Assembly: GCF_946480305.1 (NCBI RefSeq)
Contig: NZ_CAMLJQ010000009.1
Span: forward strand, 72,582-136,581
DNA length: 64,000 bases
From: an uncultured Caldimonas sp.
Lineage (GTDB): Bacteria > Pseudomonadota > Gammaproteobacteria > Burkholderiales > Burkholderiaceae
Direction: 5' to 3'
In this document: positions 1-9,002 of the stretch, piece after piece
How positions within the stretch are numbered: the stretch's first letter is position 1
Layout of the letters: each line of letters begins with the position of its first letter
Translations under genes and position numbers: made by a program
The notes under the pieces: model-generated
Seen by the model: the letters and a program-made list of their open reading frames with translations, nothing else
Told to the model about the DNA's origin: nothing
Databases searched by the model: none

Positions 1-210
1 CGACGGGTCGGCCAGCCGCTTTGACAGGCCCGACGCGATGCCGCCCAGGAAGACGACGTTGAGTGCCAGCGCCAACGCGAACACCAGCCAGGCCACGTCG
101 TAGCCGATGGTGCCCACCGCGGCATAGCAGAACAGGATGAGCACGTTGACGGCGTAGTCGGCCCCGGCGAATGCGGCAATGCGAAGCCGGATCCGGGTCT
201 TGGCGTCCAT
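1..210 (-). CDS. Membrane protein, N-terminal fragment (runs off window)
   Basis: Reading leftwards from an ATG at 208-210 there is an open frame to the window edge, about 70 residues. It begins with a basic stretch (MDAKTRIRLR) followed by two hydrophobic segments, as expected for the N-terminal membrane anchor of a larger protein. An in-frame GTG at 262-264 would add 18 residues; neither start has a clear ribosome-binding site. It is divergent from the CoA-transferase gene. The part that would define the family lies outside the window, so no function is assigned; a membrane-anchored sensor or signalling enzyme would fit, but that is a guess. Confidence 0.5.
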   Translation of the reverse strand, partial: MDAKTRIRLRIAAFAGADYAVNVLILFCYAAVGTIGYDVAWLVFALALALNVVFLGGIASGLSKRLADPS

Positions 211-430
211 GCGCGAGGCCCTGGCCTCGCCTTTGCCGACGGCGCCGGCCGAACCATGACTCACGACGCGGGCCGCGGAGTGGGGATGCTCGGACATGCC
301 GGCGATGATGCCATGCACCCTTGCGCACCCCGAAGGGAAAACCCGGGCCGCCCCCAGGCACGCGCCCTGGGAAATGTCCTCATGGCCGAGAGCACGTACC
401 GGCATGAACATGGCACACCGAGGAGTACGC

Positions 431-2365
431 ATGACGGACCAGGACAAGGCGCGGCAGCGCGTCGTCGCGTTGAAGGGCACCGCGCAAGGCAAGGTGGTGA
501 GCGCCGCGGAGGCGGTGCAGCTGATCGCCGATGGCGACACCGTGGCGACCGGCGGGTTCGTCGGCATCGGCTTCGCGGAGAACCTGGCGGTGGCGCTGGA
601 GCGGCGCTTCCTTGAAAGCGCGGCGCCGCGCGACCTGACGCTGGTGTATGCCGCGGGCCAGGGCGACGGCAAGCAGCGCGGGCTCAACCACTTCGGCCAT
701 GAAGGGCTGGTGGCACGCGTGATCGGGGGCCACTGGGGACTGGTGCCCGCGCTTCAGAAGCTGGCGGTGAGCAACCGCATCGACGCGTGGAACCTGCCGC
801 AAGGCGTGATCTCGCACCTGTTTCGCGACATTGCCGCGGGCAAGCCGGGGCATGTCTCGAAAGTGGGACTCGGCACCTTCGTCGACCCGCTGCATGGCGG
901 CGGGCGCGTCAACGAGCGCACGCCCGACACGCTGGTGCGCCGGCTCGACATCGACGGCGAGGACTACCTCTTCTACAAGACCTTCCCGGTGCACGTGGCG
1001 CTGGTGCGCGGCACCACGGCCGACATCGACGGCAACGTGACGATGGAGCGCGAGGCGCTGACGCTCGAAGCACTCGCGATCGCGATGGCCGCGCACAACA
1101 GCGGCGGCATCGTGATCGTGCAGGTGGAGCGGCTGGCCGAGCGCGGCACGCTGAACCCGCGCGAGGTGAAGATCCCCGGCGCGCTGGTCGACTGCGTGGT
1201 GGTCGCCGAGAAGCCCGAATACCACCACCAGACCTTTGCGGAGCCGTACAGCCCCGCCTTCGCCGGCGAGATCCGCGTGCCGGCGGGCAGCACGGCGCCG
1301 ATGCCGATGAGCGCGCGCAAGATCATCGCGCGCCGTGCCGCACTCGAATTGCGCCCCAACGCGGTGGTGAACCTGGGCATCGGCATGCCGGAAGGCGTGG
1401 CGGCCGTGGCCGCCGAAGAGCGCGTGATCGACCTGCTCACACTCACCGCCGAGCCGGGCGTGATCGGCGGCATCCCGGCGGGGGGCCTGAACTTCGGCGC
1501 CGCCGTCAACACGCAGGCCATCATCGACCAGCCCTACCAGTTCGACTTCTATGACGGCGGCGGGCTCGACATCGCCGTGCTCGGCCTGGCGCAGGCCGAT
1601 GCCGAGGGCAACCTCAACGTCAGCAAGTTCGGCCCGCGGCTGGCGGGCGCCGGCGGCTTCATCAACATCAGCCAGAACGCGAAGAAGGTGGTGTTCGTCG
1701 GCACCTTCACCGTGGGCGATGGGGCGCGCAAGTTCGTGCAGCAGGTGGAGCACCGCACCTTCTCGGGCCGCGAGGCGCTGCGTCGCGGGCAACCGGTGCT
1801 CTACGTCACCGAGCGCTGCGTGTTCCGTTTGCACGAGCGCGGGCTCGAACTCACCGAGATCGCGCCCGGTCTCGACCTCGAGCGCGACGTGCTCGCGCTG
1901 ATGGGCTTTGCGCCGGTCATCGAGCGCCAGCCGGCGCTGATGGACGCGGCCCTGTTCCGCGACGAGCCGATGGGGCTGCGCGGGCGGCTGCTGATGCGCC
2001 CGCTCGCCGACCGCCTCTCCTACGACGCGGAGCAGAACACGCTGTTCGTCAATTTCGAGCGGCTGGCCGTGCGCACGCCGGACGACGTGGAGGCGGTGCG
2101 CCAGGAGGTCGTCGGCCGCATCGGCCCGCTCGGGCGCAAGGTGTACGGCATCGTCAATTACGACCACTTCTTCCTCGACCCGCAGGTGGAAGACCTGTGG
2201 ACCGAGATGGTGCAGGACCTGGTGGACCGCTATTACCTCAAGGTCACGCGCTACAGCACCAGCAGCTTCCTGCGCGCCAAGCTGGGCCCGGCGCTGGCGG
2301 CGCGCGGCGTGGCCGCGCACATCTACGAAACGGCCGAGGAAGCGCGGGCGGGCGTGCGCGGTTGA
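431..2365 (+). CDS. Acyl-CoA:acetate/3-ketoacid CoA-transferase, fused alpha-beta
   Basis: This 644-residue protein moves CoA between acyl-CoA and a carboxylic acid such as acetate or a 3-keto acid. The alpha domain (about residues 15-290) has the [12 protein letters not shown] nucleotide-contact region. The beta domain (about 300-520) carries AEPGVIGG, whose Glu341 aligns with the glutamate that forms the glutamyl-CoA thioester in the YdiF/propionate CoA-transferase family. A C-terminal extension of about 110-130 residues goes beyond the roughly 530-residue YdiF length. The ATG at 431 is chosen because AGGAG sits at 421-425; the open frame upstream lacks a good site. It is followed 50 bp later by a small gene on the same strand. 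Substrate is not predictable from sequence alone. Confidence 0.88.
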   Translation: MTDQDKARQRVVALKGTAQGKVVSAAEAVQLIADGDTVATGGFVGIGFAENLAVALERRFLESAAPRDLTLVYAAGQGDGKQRGLNHFGHEGLVARVIGGHWGLVPALQKLAVSNRIDAWNLPQGVISHLFRDIAAGKPGHVSKVGLGTFVDPLHGGGRVNERTPDTLVRRLDIDGEDYLFYKTFPVHVALVRGTTADIDGNVTMEREALTLEALAIAMAAHNSGGIVIVQVERLAERGTLNPREVKIPGALVDCVVVAEKPEYHHQTFAEPYSPAFAGEIRVPAGSTAPMPMSARKIIARRAALELRPNAVVNLGIGMPEGVAAVAAEERVIDLLTLTAEPGVIGGIPAGGLNFGAAVNTQAIIDQPYQFDFYDGGGLDIAVLGLAQADAEGNLNVSKFGPRLAGAGGFINISQNAKKVVFVGTFTVGDGARKFVQQVEHRTFSGREALRRGQPVLYVTERCVFRLHERGLELTEIAPGLDLERDVLALMGFAPVIERQPALMDAALFRDEPMGLRGRLLMRPLADRLSYDAEQNTLFVNFERLAVRTPDDVEAVRQEVVGRIGPLGRKVYGIVNYDHFFLDPQVEDLWTEMVQDLVDRYYLKVTRYSTSSFLRAKLGPALAARGVAAHIYETAEEARAGVRG

Positions 2366-2415
2366 GGAACGGTGCTTGCTGCGCCCCGCATGCAACGCAT
2401 GCAGGAGTGACGAAC

Positions 2416-2679
2416 ATGGCCGACACGATGAGCGACGACGAGATGGCCCTGCGGGCCTACATGGATCTGGTGGCCGACGCGCAGAAGATCCTGGCCGCAA
2501 CGCGGCTGCCACCGCCGGAGGGCATCACGCCGGCCGAAGCGGTCGACCAGCTGGTCGTGCTGCTCGACGGCCCCACCGCCACGGGCGCCTTGCAGATGGC
2601 GAAGGTGGCGCTGCACGAGGCCACCGCGGCCGACTTCCGGGAGCCGGACGGCAGCGTCACGCCGCCGCCGCCCCTGTAG
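2416..2679 (+). CDS. Small hypothetical protein (87 aa)
   Basis: The ATG at 2416 follows a CAGGAG site at 2402-2407. The product is an acidic, mostly alpha-helical soluble protein with no signal peptide or membrane segment; it ends in a proline run (TPPPPL). It starts 50 bp after the CoA-transferase on the same strand and may be cotranscribed with it. I do not recognise a family. The good ribosome-binding site and compact fit between neighbours support it being a real gene. Confidence 0.6.
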   Translation: MADTMSDDEMALRAYMDLVADAQKILAATRLPPPEGITPAEAVDQLVVLLDGPTATGALQMAKVALHEATAADFREPDGSVTPPPPL

Positions 2680-2773
2680 AGTCCAGCGCCGCCTGTCGAA
2701 ACGCGCCCTCTTCGCTCGTCGTGCGTACGCAAGCTTGTGTATCGTCACGCCGCCAACAAGAGGAGGTTCAACC

Positions 2774-3310
2774 ATGTTCAAGACCATCATCGCGGTGATC
2801 GCCGCCGCGATTGCCGCTGTCCTGCTGTACGCCGCCACGCTGCCCGACACCTTCCGCGTCGAGCGCACCACCACGATCGAGGCACCGCCGGAGCGGGTGT
2901 TCCTGCACGTCAACGACTTCCATCGCTGGATCGCCTGGTCACCCTGGGAGAAAAAGGACCCGGCCATGCAGCGCAGCCACAGCGGCGCGCCCGCCGGCAA
3001 GGGCGCGGCCTATGCGTGGGACGGCAACCAGAAGGTGGGCCAGGGCCGCATGGAGATCGTCGAGTCCGACGCGCCGCAGCGCGTGAAGATCCAGCTCGAC
3101 TTCCTCAAGCCCTTCGAGGCACGCAACATGGCTGAATTCAGCTTCACCCCGGCCGGCAACGGCACGCAGGTCACCTGGGCGATGTACGGGCCCACGCCGT
3201 ACCTGTCGAAGGTGATGCAGGTGTTCGTGAGCATGGACCGCATGGTGGGCCCGGACTTCGAGGCCGGCCTCGTCAACCTGAAGCAGTTGGTGGAGCAGCC
3301 GCCGCAATAG
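2774..3310 (+). CDS. SRPBCC-family (START-like) protein, membrane-anchored
   Basis: A 178-residue protein with an N-terminal hydrophobic segment (residues 1-22, TIIAVIAAAIAAVLLYAAT) followed by a polyketide cyclase/dehydrase-like SRPBCC domain. Features typical of that fold are the early IEAPPERVF motif, the HRWIAWSPWEKKDP segment, and the late FSFTPAGNGTQVTW strand. SRPBCC proteins bind hydrophobic ligands in a deep pocket; the ligand here is unknown. The start is set by a strong AGGAGG at 2761-2766. The N-terminal segment suggests that the domain is tethered to the inner membrane. Confidence 0.8.
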   Translation: MFKTIIAVIAAAIAAVLLYAATLPDTFRVERTTTIEAPPERVFLHVNDFHRWIAWSPWEKKDPAMQRSHSGAPAGKGAAYAWDGNQKVGQGRMEIVESDAPQRVKIQLDFLKPFEARNMAEFSFTPAGNGTQVTWAMYGPTPYLSKVMQVFVSMDRMVGPDFEAGLVNLKQLVEQPPQ

Positions 3311-3407
3311 GGAAGAAAGCGACGGGGCCACAGCGGCAGGCCGCAAAACGCGTGAACAAGCCGCGTCCGCCACGCGGCGGCACGTGCCGGATCGCAGCGC
3401 CTGCGCT

Positions 3408-5102
3408 ATGGTGCGCGTGCGCCGACTGCGCGCCCCCGTTGCCGTGAACACGCTCGCCCTCCCCGCCACCCGCTGGCCCGCCCGCGCCCCGACGCAGCCT
3501 TCGCTCGCCCAGTGCGTGACGTTGGCCGTGCTGCTGCACGTGCTGGTGGTGCTGGTGTTCGGCACGGTGCAGGGCGGCGGCTCGCCGGATGGCGACCGCA
3601 CCGGCGGCCCGTTGACCGTGACATGGCGCGAGCTGCCTCCCGGCCCACCGGGGCAGGCCGGTGCGTCGACAGCGGCAGAACCCGCCGGCACGGTGGCACC
3701 GCCCGCTCAACAGTCGGGGCCCCCGGCCGGTGCCACGATCGGTCTGCGCCCGGCCCCGGAGGCCGCGCCGCCCGCAGCACCGGCCCGGCCCGTGCGACCC
3801 CCTTTGCCCGGTGCTCGCACGGCAGCACCGGTTGCCCCGGCCGCCACCGCCCGGGTGGAGCGCTCGCCCGCCGCACCCGCTGAGACCAAGGAACCAGCCG
3901 CCCCGGTGCGCCGCGAAAGCGAGCCGACCGCGCTGCCCCCCACGCCCGCCGCGGCGCCCGCCACACCGCCGCGCCAGGAAGAGGCAACGGCGCTCCCGAT
4001 GGAGCCGGCGCCGCTCGAAGCTCCGCTACCCACGCCACGCATCGAGGCCCCAGCGGCGCCTCGCGTTGAATCCGAGCCGGTCGCGCCCCCGGCGCCGCCG
4101 GCAGCCCCTCCCACACCCGCGACGCCGGAGACACTACCGGCTCCTTTGCCACCCGCACCGGTACCCGCCCCCACACCTGCGCCCACGCCCACGCCCGCGC
4201 CCGTTCCTGCGCCGGCCCCACCGCCCCCGCCCGCCCCCACACCGTTGCTCCAAGAGGCACCGCCCCGCACCGAGCGGGAACCTTCGCCACTGCCCGCGAT
4301 GGCGCCACCCACCGCGCCGCCTGAGCCCGCGCCGCCCGTTGCAGCGCCTGCACCCGAGGCAACGCCACCCACCCCGGCAGTGGCTGCGCCTCTGCCAGCC
4401 CCGCCCGCTTCGGCCCCGGCACCCGAGCCGGCCCGCCCGGCCCCGCCCGTCGAGGTGGCTCGGCCGTCGGCACCTGTCGCTCCCGCACCGACACCGCCCA
4501 TCGAAACCCCCACGCCCAGGTCTGCGCCTGCGATCCCGCAGCCGCCGGCGCCTCCCAAGTTGGCGGAAGACGTACCGCCGCCGGCCAAGCCACTGGAAGA
4601 AATCCGCCCGCCCGCACCGAAGCCCCTCGACGAGATCCGCCCCTCGCCGCAAACCGCGCCGGAGCCCGTGCCGCGCCCCACCGAGACACCGGCAGCCAAG
4701 CCCCCGACCATGCCGGAACCCATCGAGCCACCGGGGCGCACCGCCGCCCCGCCGATCGCCGAGCCCGGCCGCCCCGCCGCCGCCCCGCACGCGGCCCCAC
4801 GTGGGCCGGAGACTGCCTCGCCCTCAGCCGCCCCAGGCGTCATGGCGCCGCCGGCACCGCCTGCGCCGGGTGCACCGCTGAACCTGGACGTGGTGCGTCC
4901 GCGCTTCGGGCCCATGAACAACCAGGGCATGCGCGGCGTCGTGCCGCTGCTGCCGCCACCGCCCGAGCGCAAGTCCAAGCTGGCCGAAGACATTGAAAAA
5001 GCCGGCAAGCCCGACTGCCGCACGGCGCATCGCGACAAGGGCCTGCTCGGGGTGGTGCCGCTGGTGGCCGATTCCGTGCGCGACGGCGGCTGCCGCTGGT
5101 AG
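3408..5102 (+). CDS. Proline/alanine-rich single-span protein, TonB-like architecture
   Basis: The 564-residue product has a short cytoplasmic N-terminus, one membrane segment (about residues 38-55, VTLAVLLHVLVVLVFG), a roughly 420-residue Pro/Ala-rich region with PAPxP-type units, and a conserved-looking C-terminal block from about residue 490. That block contains RPRFGPMNNQG, LAEDIEKAGKPDCR and GLLGVVPLVAD and has two cysteines that could pair. The layout resembles TonB/TolA-type envelope-spanning proteins, with a stiff proline arm crossing the periplasm, but the C-terminal block is not a canonical TonB domain. Whether the start is the ATG at 3408 or an upstream GTG at 3384 is unclear. No exbB/exbD is nearby. 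Function unknown. Confidence 0.7.
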   Translation: MVRVRRLRAPVAVNTLALPATRWPARAPTQPSLAQCVTLAVLLHVLVVLVFGTVQGGGSPDGDRTGGPLTVTWRELPPGPPGQAGASTAAEPAGTVAPPAQQSGPPAGATIGLRPAPEAAPPAAPARPVRPPLPGARTAAPVAPAATARVERSPAAPAETKEPAAPVRRESEPTALPPTPAAAPATPPRQEEATALPMEPAPLEAPLPTPRIEAPAAPRVESEPVAPPAPPAAPPTPATPETLPAPLPPAPVPAPTPAPTPTPAPVPAPAPPPPPAPTPLLQEAPPRTEREPSPLPAMAPPTAPPEPAPPVAAPAPEATPPTPAVAAPLPAPPASAPAPEPARPAPPVEVARPSAPVAPAPTPPIETPTPRSAPAIPQPPAPPKLAEDVPPPAKPLEEIRPPAPKPLDEIRPSPQTAPEPVPRPTETPAAKPPTMPEPIEPPGRTAAPPIAEPGRPAAAPHAAPRGPETASPSAAPGVMAPPAPPAPGAPLNLDVVRPRFGPMNNQGMRGVVPLLPPPPERKSKLAEDIEKAGKPDCRTAHRDKGLLGVVPLVADSVRDGGCRW

Positions 5103-5144
5103 GCCGCGAGGGCCGCTGTGCGGCGCCAAGACGCCGCTTCAGCT

Positions 5145-6080
5145 TCAGACCGGGGTGAGCAGCGGCTGGCCGGCAAAGTGCCGGCGTGCGTTGTCGATGA
5201 ACAACCGCACCGAGGCATCGATCGCCTCCGGCGACCAACCGGCCACATGCGGCGTCAGCACCACGTTGGGCAGATCGAGCAACGGCGCCGGCGGCTGCGG
5301 CTCGCTCTCGTACACGTCGAGCCCCGCACCGGCGACGCGGCCGGCGCGCAACGCATCGGCGAGGGCTTGTGTGTCGACCACGCTGCCCCGCGCGATGTTG
5401 ATCAGGTAGCCGCCGGGCCCGAGCAGTTCGAGCACGCGTTCGTCGATCAGGTGCCGGGTGGCCGCACCGCCGGGTGTTGCCACCACCAGGCAGTCGCTCC
5501 ATTCGGCCAGCGCCGCCACGCTGTCGAAGTACGCGTGCTCCACCTCGGGGCGACGGCTGCGGTTGTGATAGCCCACCTGCATGTCGAAGGCCAGGCCGCG
5601 CCGCGCGATCTTGCGGCCGATGGTGCCGAGCCCCAGCACGCCCAGCCGCTTGCCGGCGAGGTGCGGACGCAGCGGCAGCTTGTCGCGCCAGATGCCGTCG
5701 CGGCATGCCCGGTCCTGCGCCGGGATGCCGCGCACCACCGCGAGCAGCAGTGCCCAGGCATGGTCTGCCACGCAGTCGTCGTTGGTGCCGGCGCCGTTGC
5801 TCACCGCAATGCCGCGCTCGCGCGCACGGTCGAGTGCGATGTTCTCGTAGCCGGCGCCCAGCGCGCTCGCCAGTGCGAGCCGGGGCATCGCGTCGATTTC
5901 CTGTGCGGTGAGGCCGGTCGTGCCGTTGGTCAGCACGGCACGCACCTCGGCACCGCGCTCGCGCACCTGCTGCTCGCGTTCGGCGGCACTGGGTGCATAG
6001 ACGAGTTCGAAGTGCTCCGCGATCAATGCGCGGTGTGCTTCGGAGAGGTGGATCAGGGCAAGCAGGAGGGGTTTCGTCAT
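5145..6080 (-). CDS. D-isomer specific 2-hydroxyacid dehydrogenase
   Basis: A 311-residue NAD(P)-dependent oxidoreductase of the D-2-hydroxyacid dehydrogenase family, which interconverts 2-keto acids and D-2-hydroxy acids. The Rossmann motif GLGTIGRKIA is followed by the three family signatures with catalytic residues: Arg in NIARGSVVD, Glu in YESEPQPP and His in LTPHVAGW. Length is normal for glyoxylate/hydroxypyruvate reductase-like members. The sequence after the nucleotide fold (GYHNRSRRP) has arginines where NADP-preferring enzymes bind the 2'-phosphate, so NADPH preference is likely. It converges with the proline-rich gene, with 42 bp between stops. Substrate unresolved. Confidence 0.9.
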   Translation of the reverse strand: MTKPLLLALIHLSEAHRALIAEHFELVYAPSAAEREQQVRERGAEVRAVLTNGTTGLTAQEIDAMPRLALASALGAGYENIALDRARERGIAVSNGAGTNDDCVADHAWALLLAVVRGIPAQDRACRDGIWRDKLPLRPHLAGKRLGVLGLGTIGRKIARRGLAFDMQVGYHNRSRRPEVEHAYFDSVAALAEWSDCLVVATPGGAATRHLIDERVLELLGPGGYLINIARGSVVDTQALADALRAGRVAGAGLDVYESEPQPPAPLLDLPNVVLTPHVAGWSPEAIDASVRLFIDNARRHFAGQPLLTPV

Positions 6081-6286
6081 GGGAGGAACGTTGCGGCGAT
6101 GAAGCGCACCGATGCTACTGCCGCGAAGCGCTGAACTCGCGCCCCCCTGCGCTTGACGGTGCGATGGGCGCCCCTGGCGGCCCCGCACACCGCAGCCCAG
6201 GCGCGTGCGGTCATTCAAGCCGTCGTGGCGCTGGCGCAACCGAGGCGCAAGAGCGAACGGCGGGCTGACGCCCGCCGCGTGTTCGA

Positions 6287-7591
6287 TCACGTCCGTGCGG
6301 CTTGCGCAACGTCGGCCACGTCCCGCATGCGGGAGCCGACTGATGCGATCGCAACGGTGAGCAGCAAGGCCGCACCGCACAGCGCGAACAGCGGCCCGAC
6401 CGACACGACGCGCATGACCCAGCCGGTGAGTGCGGCGGATACCGGCGCCAGGCCCATGAAGATGAACATGAAGATGCTCATCGTGCGGCCCAGATAGCTC
6501 GGTGGCACGCGGCGCTGTATCCACGTGAACACGGCGACCTGCACGAAGCCGCCCAGCAGGCCAACGAGCAGCAGCAGAACCACGCCCTGCCACAACGCGG
6601 TGATGTAGCCGAGCGGCAGCACCAGCACACCGATGGACGCATCGACCGCAAGCAGCGTGAGGCCCAGCGTGCGCAGTCGCCACGAAGGCCGCGCGCCCGC
6701 CATGCCCATGCCGAGCAACGTGCCGCCGCCGTGCGCGCCCATCAGGAGGCCGAAGGCCGCGGCGCCCAGGCCCGGTTGCTCGCTGACGAGCACGGGCAGC
6801 GCGATCTGCATGGGCCCGGTCACGAGCAACGCGATGGCCGACCAGTACAGGAAGCAGGTGCGCAGGTCACGGTCGTTCCAGCTCCAGCGCAACCCGTCCA
6901 GCACCGAGGCCCACACCGCCTGCCGGGCTGCACCGGCCGTCGCCTGCGCGCCCAAGGTCTGCATGCGGACCTTGGAGAGCGTCCAGGCCGACAGCACGAA
7001 GCTGAACGCATCGACCAGGAATGCGGCACTCACGCCGCGGGGGTCGAACGAGCTGGGCTGCGCCGTGTCGCCGAACCACACGATCAGCCCACCGGCCAGC
7101 AGCGGCCCGACGAACATCGACAGCTGCCGCAAGCCCAGCATCACGCCATTGGCCGGAGGCAGCAGCGATGCAGGCACCACATAGGGCAGCATCGACGTGC
7201 CGGCCGGGATGCTGAAAGCCATGGCCAGCCCGAGCACGAAGCCGAGGAGACCCACCGACCACAGCGTCGCGTGCCCGGTCAACAGCAGCACCACGAGCAA
7301 TCCGAGGCTCGCCGCGCTCATGTGCTTCGTCCACATCATCACGCGCTTGGGGTCGTAGCGGTCGACGAGCGCGCCACCCAGCAGCATGAACAGCGCACGC
7401 GGCAGGCTGGTGGCGGCAAGCACGAGGCCGAGCGCCATGGGATCGCCCGTCATCTTGAGCACCAGCCAGGGCAGCGCGATGAGCGTCAGCTGGTCGCCCA
7501 GCATCGACACGACGGCGCCCGCAAGCAACCAGCGGAAATTTGGATCGCGGAACAACGCGCCTTGTGCGCCGCCGCCCGATTGAACTGACAT
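6287..7591 (-). CDS. MFS transporter (probable drug/small-molecule exporter)
   Basis: A 434-residue major facilitator superfamily permease with about 12 hydrophobic segments. The loop after TM2 reads GGALVDRYDPKRVMM, matching the MFS signature between TM2 and TM3. The start ATG at 7589-7591 is preceded by CAGGAG on the minus strand. It lies 36 bp downstream of a MerR-family regulator gene on the same strand, so the two probably form an operon in which the regulator senses a compound that the pump exports. The transported compound cannot be read from the sequence. Confidence 0.88.
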   Translation of the reverse strand: MSVQSGGGAQGALFRDPNFRWLLAGAVVSMLGDQLTLIALPWLVLKMTGDPMALGLVLAATSLPRALFMLLGGALVDRYDPKRVMMWTKHMSAASLGLLVVLLLTGHATLWSVGLLGFVLGLAMAFSIPAGTSMLPYVVPASLLPPANGVMLGLRQLSMFVGPLLAGGLIVWFGDTAQPSSFDPRGVSAAFLVDAFSFVLSAWTLSKVRMQTLGAQATAGAARQAVWASVLDGLRWSWNDRDLRTCFLYWSAIALLVTGPMQIALPVLVSEQPGLGAAAFGLLMGAHGGGTLLGMGMAGARPSWRLRTLGLTLLAVDASIGVLVLPLGYITALWQGVVLLLLVGLLGGFVQVAVFTWIQRRVPPSYLGRTMSIFMFIFMGLAPVSAALTGWVMRVVSVGPLFALCGAALLLTVAIASVGSRMRDVADVAQAART

Positions 7592-7627
7592 GCTCTGACT
7601 CCTGTTGAAGCCCGGGAGTCTGGAGCC

Positions 7628-8644
7628 TCACGCAGCGTGAGGGTCAAGCACTGCGTGTGTGGCTTCGTCGAGGTAGCCGCGCACGTCGGGCGGTAGCGGA
7701 GAGCCGGCCGCGACGAACGGGTCAGTGCGGTGGGCGGCCAGCAGCCGGGCAGCGAGCGATGCGTCGTGGCCCACCGCGCGGTGGAGCAGTGCCAGGCGTT
7801 GCCGACCGATGGCCTGGCCTTCAATGCTGCCCGGGGGATGCCCCTGGCGCATCGCATCACGCGCTGCCGCGGCCAGGACGGCCCACTCACGCGGCGGTAC
7901 AGGCCGAAGCTGGCGCAGCTCTTCCAGCGTGAAGTGCCGGCAGAGTGCCTGCAGCCGGCGCTCGATGGCGCCCTCAATGTACGCGACCATCGCCAGCGTC
8001 GGCCCGCTGTCGTTGCGAGTGGCCGGCTCGCGCTTGTACATCTCGCCCCAGCGTCGCATCAGGTCGAGGTCGCCCTCGAGCCACTGGCTCATCAGCAGCA
8101 TCCAGCGGTGCGCGAGCGGCTGCACTTCGACGCTGTCGGGCGGAATACCGCCGTCCATGGCCTCGCGCACATCCAGCATCAGCGCGGAGAAGTCGGCGGC
8201 GATCCGCGGCCAGTTGCCGAAAATGAGCTTCAGCTCTTCTGCGCTGAAGTACCGGTCGCAGGTGGTCATGGATCGCAACGTGGCGAGCCAGTCCCCGGTG
8301 GCCGGCTCCTCGCCGGCCGAGAACTTGGCCTGCATCAGGCCCAGCAGCCGCCGCAACTGCGTGGCCTGCTCGATCTGGCGGTCGAGTGCGCGAACCTGCT
8401 GCTCGATGATCACGGGCAGCGTTTCCCGGCCGCCGTCGTCAAGCAGGCGACGGATCTCGTCGAGCGTAAGCCCGAGATGCCGCAGCGCCTGGATGCCGTG
8501 CAGCCGCTCGATTTCGTGGTGGGTGTAGAGACGGTAGCCTGCCTCGGACCGACCGGAGGGTCGCAGCAGGCCGATGTCGTCGTAGTGGTGCAGCGTGCGC
8601 ACCGTCAGCCCGGCGTGCCGGGCCAGTTCACCGATCTTGAGCAA
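7628..8644 (-). CDS. MerR-family transcriptional regulator, TipA-like with long effector domain
   Basis: The winged-helix N-terminus reads KIGELARHAGLTVRTLHHYD and continues with IGLLRPSGRSEAGYRLY, the hallmark of MerR DNA-binding domains. A coiled-coil dimerisation helix (about residues 75-110) follows, then a roughly 220-residue C-terminal part resembling the TipAS/antibiotic-recognition type. I start it at the TTG at 8642-8644, which has GAGG six bases upstream; an in-frame TTG at 8671 would lie almost at the predicted transcription start. A MerR-type promoter with a 19-bp spacer sits just upstream, so the gene is probably autoregulated together with the downstream MFS pump. No cysteine cluster for metals is evident, which favours an organic ligand. 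Confidence 0.85.
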   Translation of the reverse strand: MLKIGELARHAGLTVRTLHHYDDIGLLRPSGRSEAGYRLYTHHEIERLHGIQALRHLGLTLDEIRRLLDDGGRETLPVIIEQQVRALDRQIEQATQLRRLLGLMQAKFSAGEEPATGDWLATLRSMTTCDRYFSAEELKLIFGNWPRIAADFSALMLDVREAMDGGIPPDSVEVQPLAHRWMLLMSQWLEGDLDLMRRWGEMYKREPATRNDSGPTLAMVAYIEGAIERRLQALCRHFTLEELRQLRPVPPREWAVLAAAARDAMRQGHPPGSIEGQAIGRQRLALLHRAVGHDASLAARLLAAHRTDPFVAAGSPLPPDVRGYLDEATHAVLDPHAA

Positions 8645-8678
8645 GAGAGCCTCGCAACACGTTGTGCGCAAAGGCTCC

Positions 8679-8709
8679 AGTGTGAACCCTGACGTTGCGT
8701 CAGGCTCAA
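8679..8709 (-). promoter_or_regulatory. MerR-type promoter with 19-bp spacer and operator palindrome
   Basis: On the minus strand there is a -35 TTGAGC (8704-8709), a 19-bp spacer and a -10 CACACT (8679-8684). The spacer holds a perfect inverted repeat, CCTGACG-CAA-CGTCAGG (8688-8704). The over-long spacer with a palindrome inside it is the diagnostic arrangement of promoters that MerR-family proteins activate by DNA untwisting. It lies 35 bp upstream of the TTG start of the MerR gene. Confidence 0.8.
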
Positions 8710-8771
8710 GTGAATGTGCGCCCGGAGCCCGTGTCGGCGCTTGGCGGAGCGCAGCGTCGCCCGGCTTGCGC

Positions 8772-9002
8772 TCAGTTGCGCCGCTGCAGGTGACGGAACG
8801 TGATGCGGCCTTTGCTCAGGTCGTAGGGCGACAGCTCCAGCGACACGGCATCACCCGCCAGGATGCGGATGTGGTGCTTGCGCATCTTCCCGGAGGTGTA
8901 GGCGACGAGTTGGTGACCGTTGTCGAGGGTCACCCGGTAGCGCGAGTCGGGCAGGATCTCGTTGACCACGCCGTTCATCTCGATGAGTTCTTCCTTGGCC
9001 AT
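8772..9002 (-). CDS. infA: Translation initiation factor IF-1 (stand-alone paralogue)
   Basis: A 76-residue single-OB-fold protein with the IF-1 core: [32 protein letters not shown] and [17 protein letters not shown]-1 binds the 30S A-site during initiation. The usual copy lies in the ribosomal-protein operon, and none of those genes are here. Its sequence ([12 protein letters not shown]-terminal RHLQRRN) looks like the second, monocistronic infA found in many Burkholderiales, though this cannot be proved from the window. The sequence upstream of the start (TACAAGGAGAGACTGGC on the minus strand) supplies AAGGAGAG as ribosome-binding site. Confidence 0.93.
   Translation of the reverse strand: MAKEELIEMNGVVNEILPDSRYRVTLDNGHQLVAYTSGKMRKHHIRILAGDAVSLELSPYDLSKGRITFRHLQRRN

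Noticed and set aside
380..2512. A 710-residue frame antisense to the CoA-transferase
   Set aside because: Its composition is dominated by Arg, His and Ala with no motif, and the opposite strand encodes a clear enzyme.
3661..4881. Arg/Pro-rich frame overlapping the proline-rich gene, and the idea of a DNA tandem repeat here
   Set aside because: The frame is a shift of the Pro/Ala codons. The DNA is low-complexity but I could not define a fixed repeat unit, so it is better explained by the protein's proline arm.
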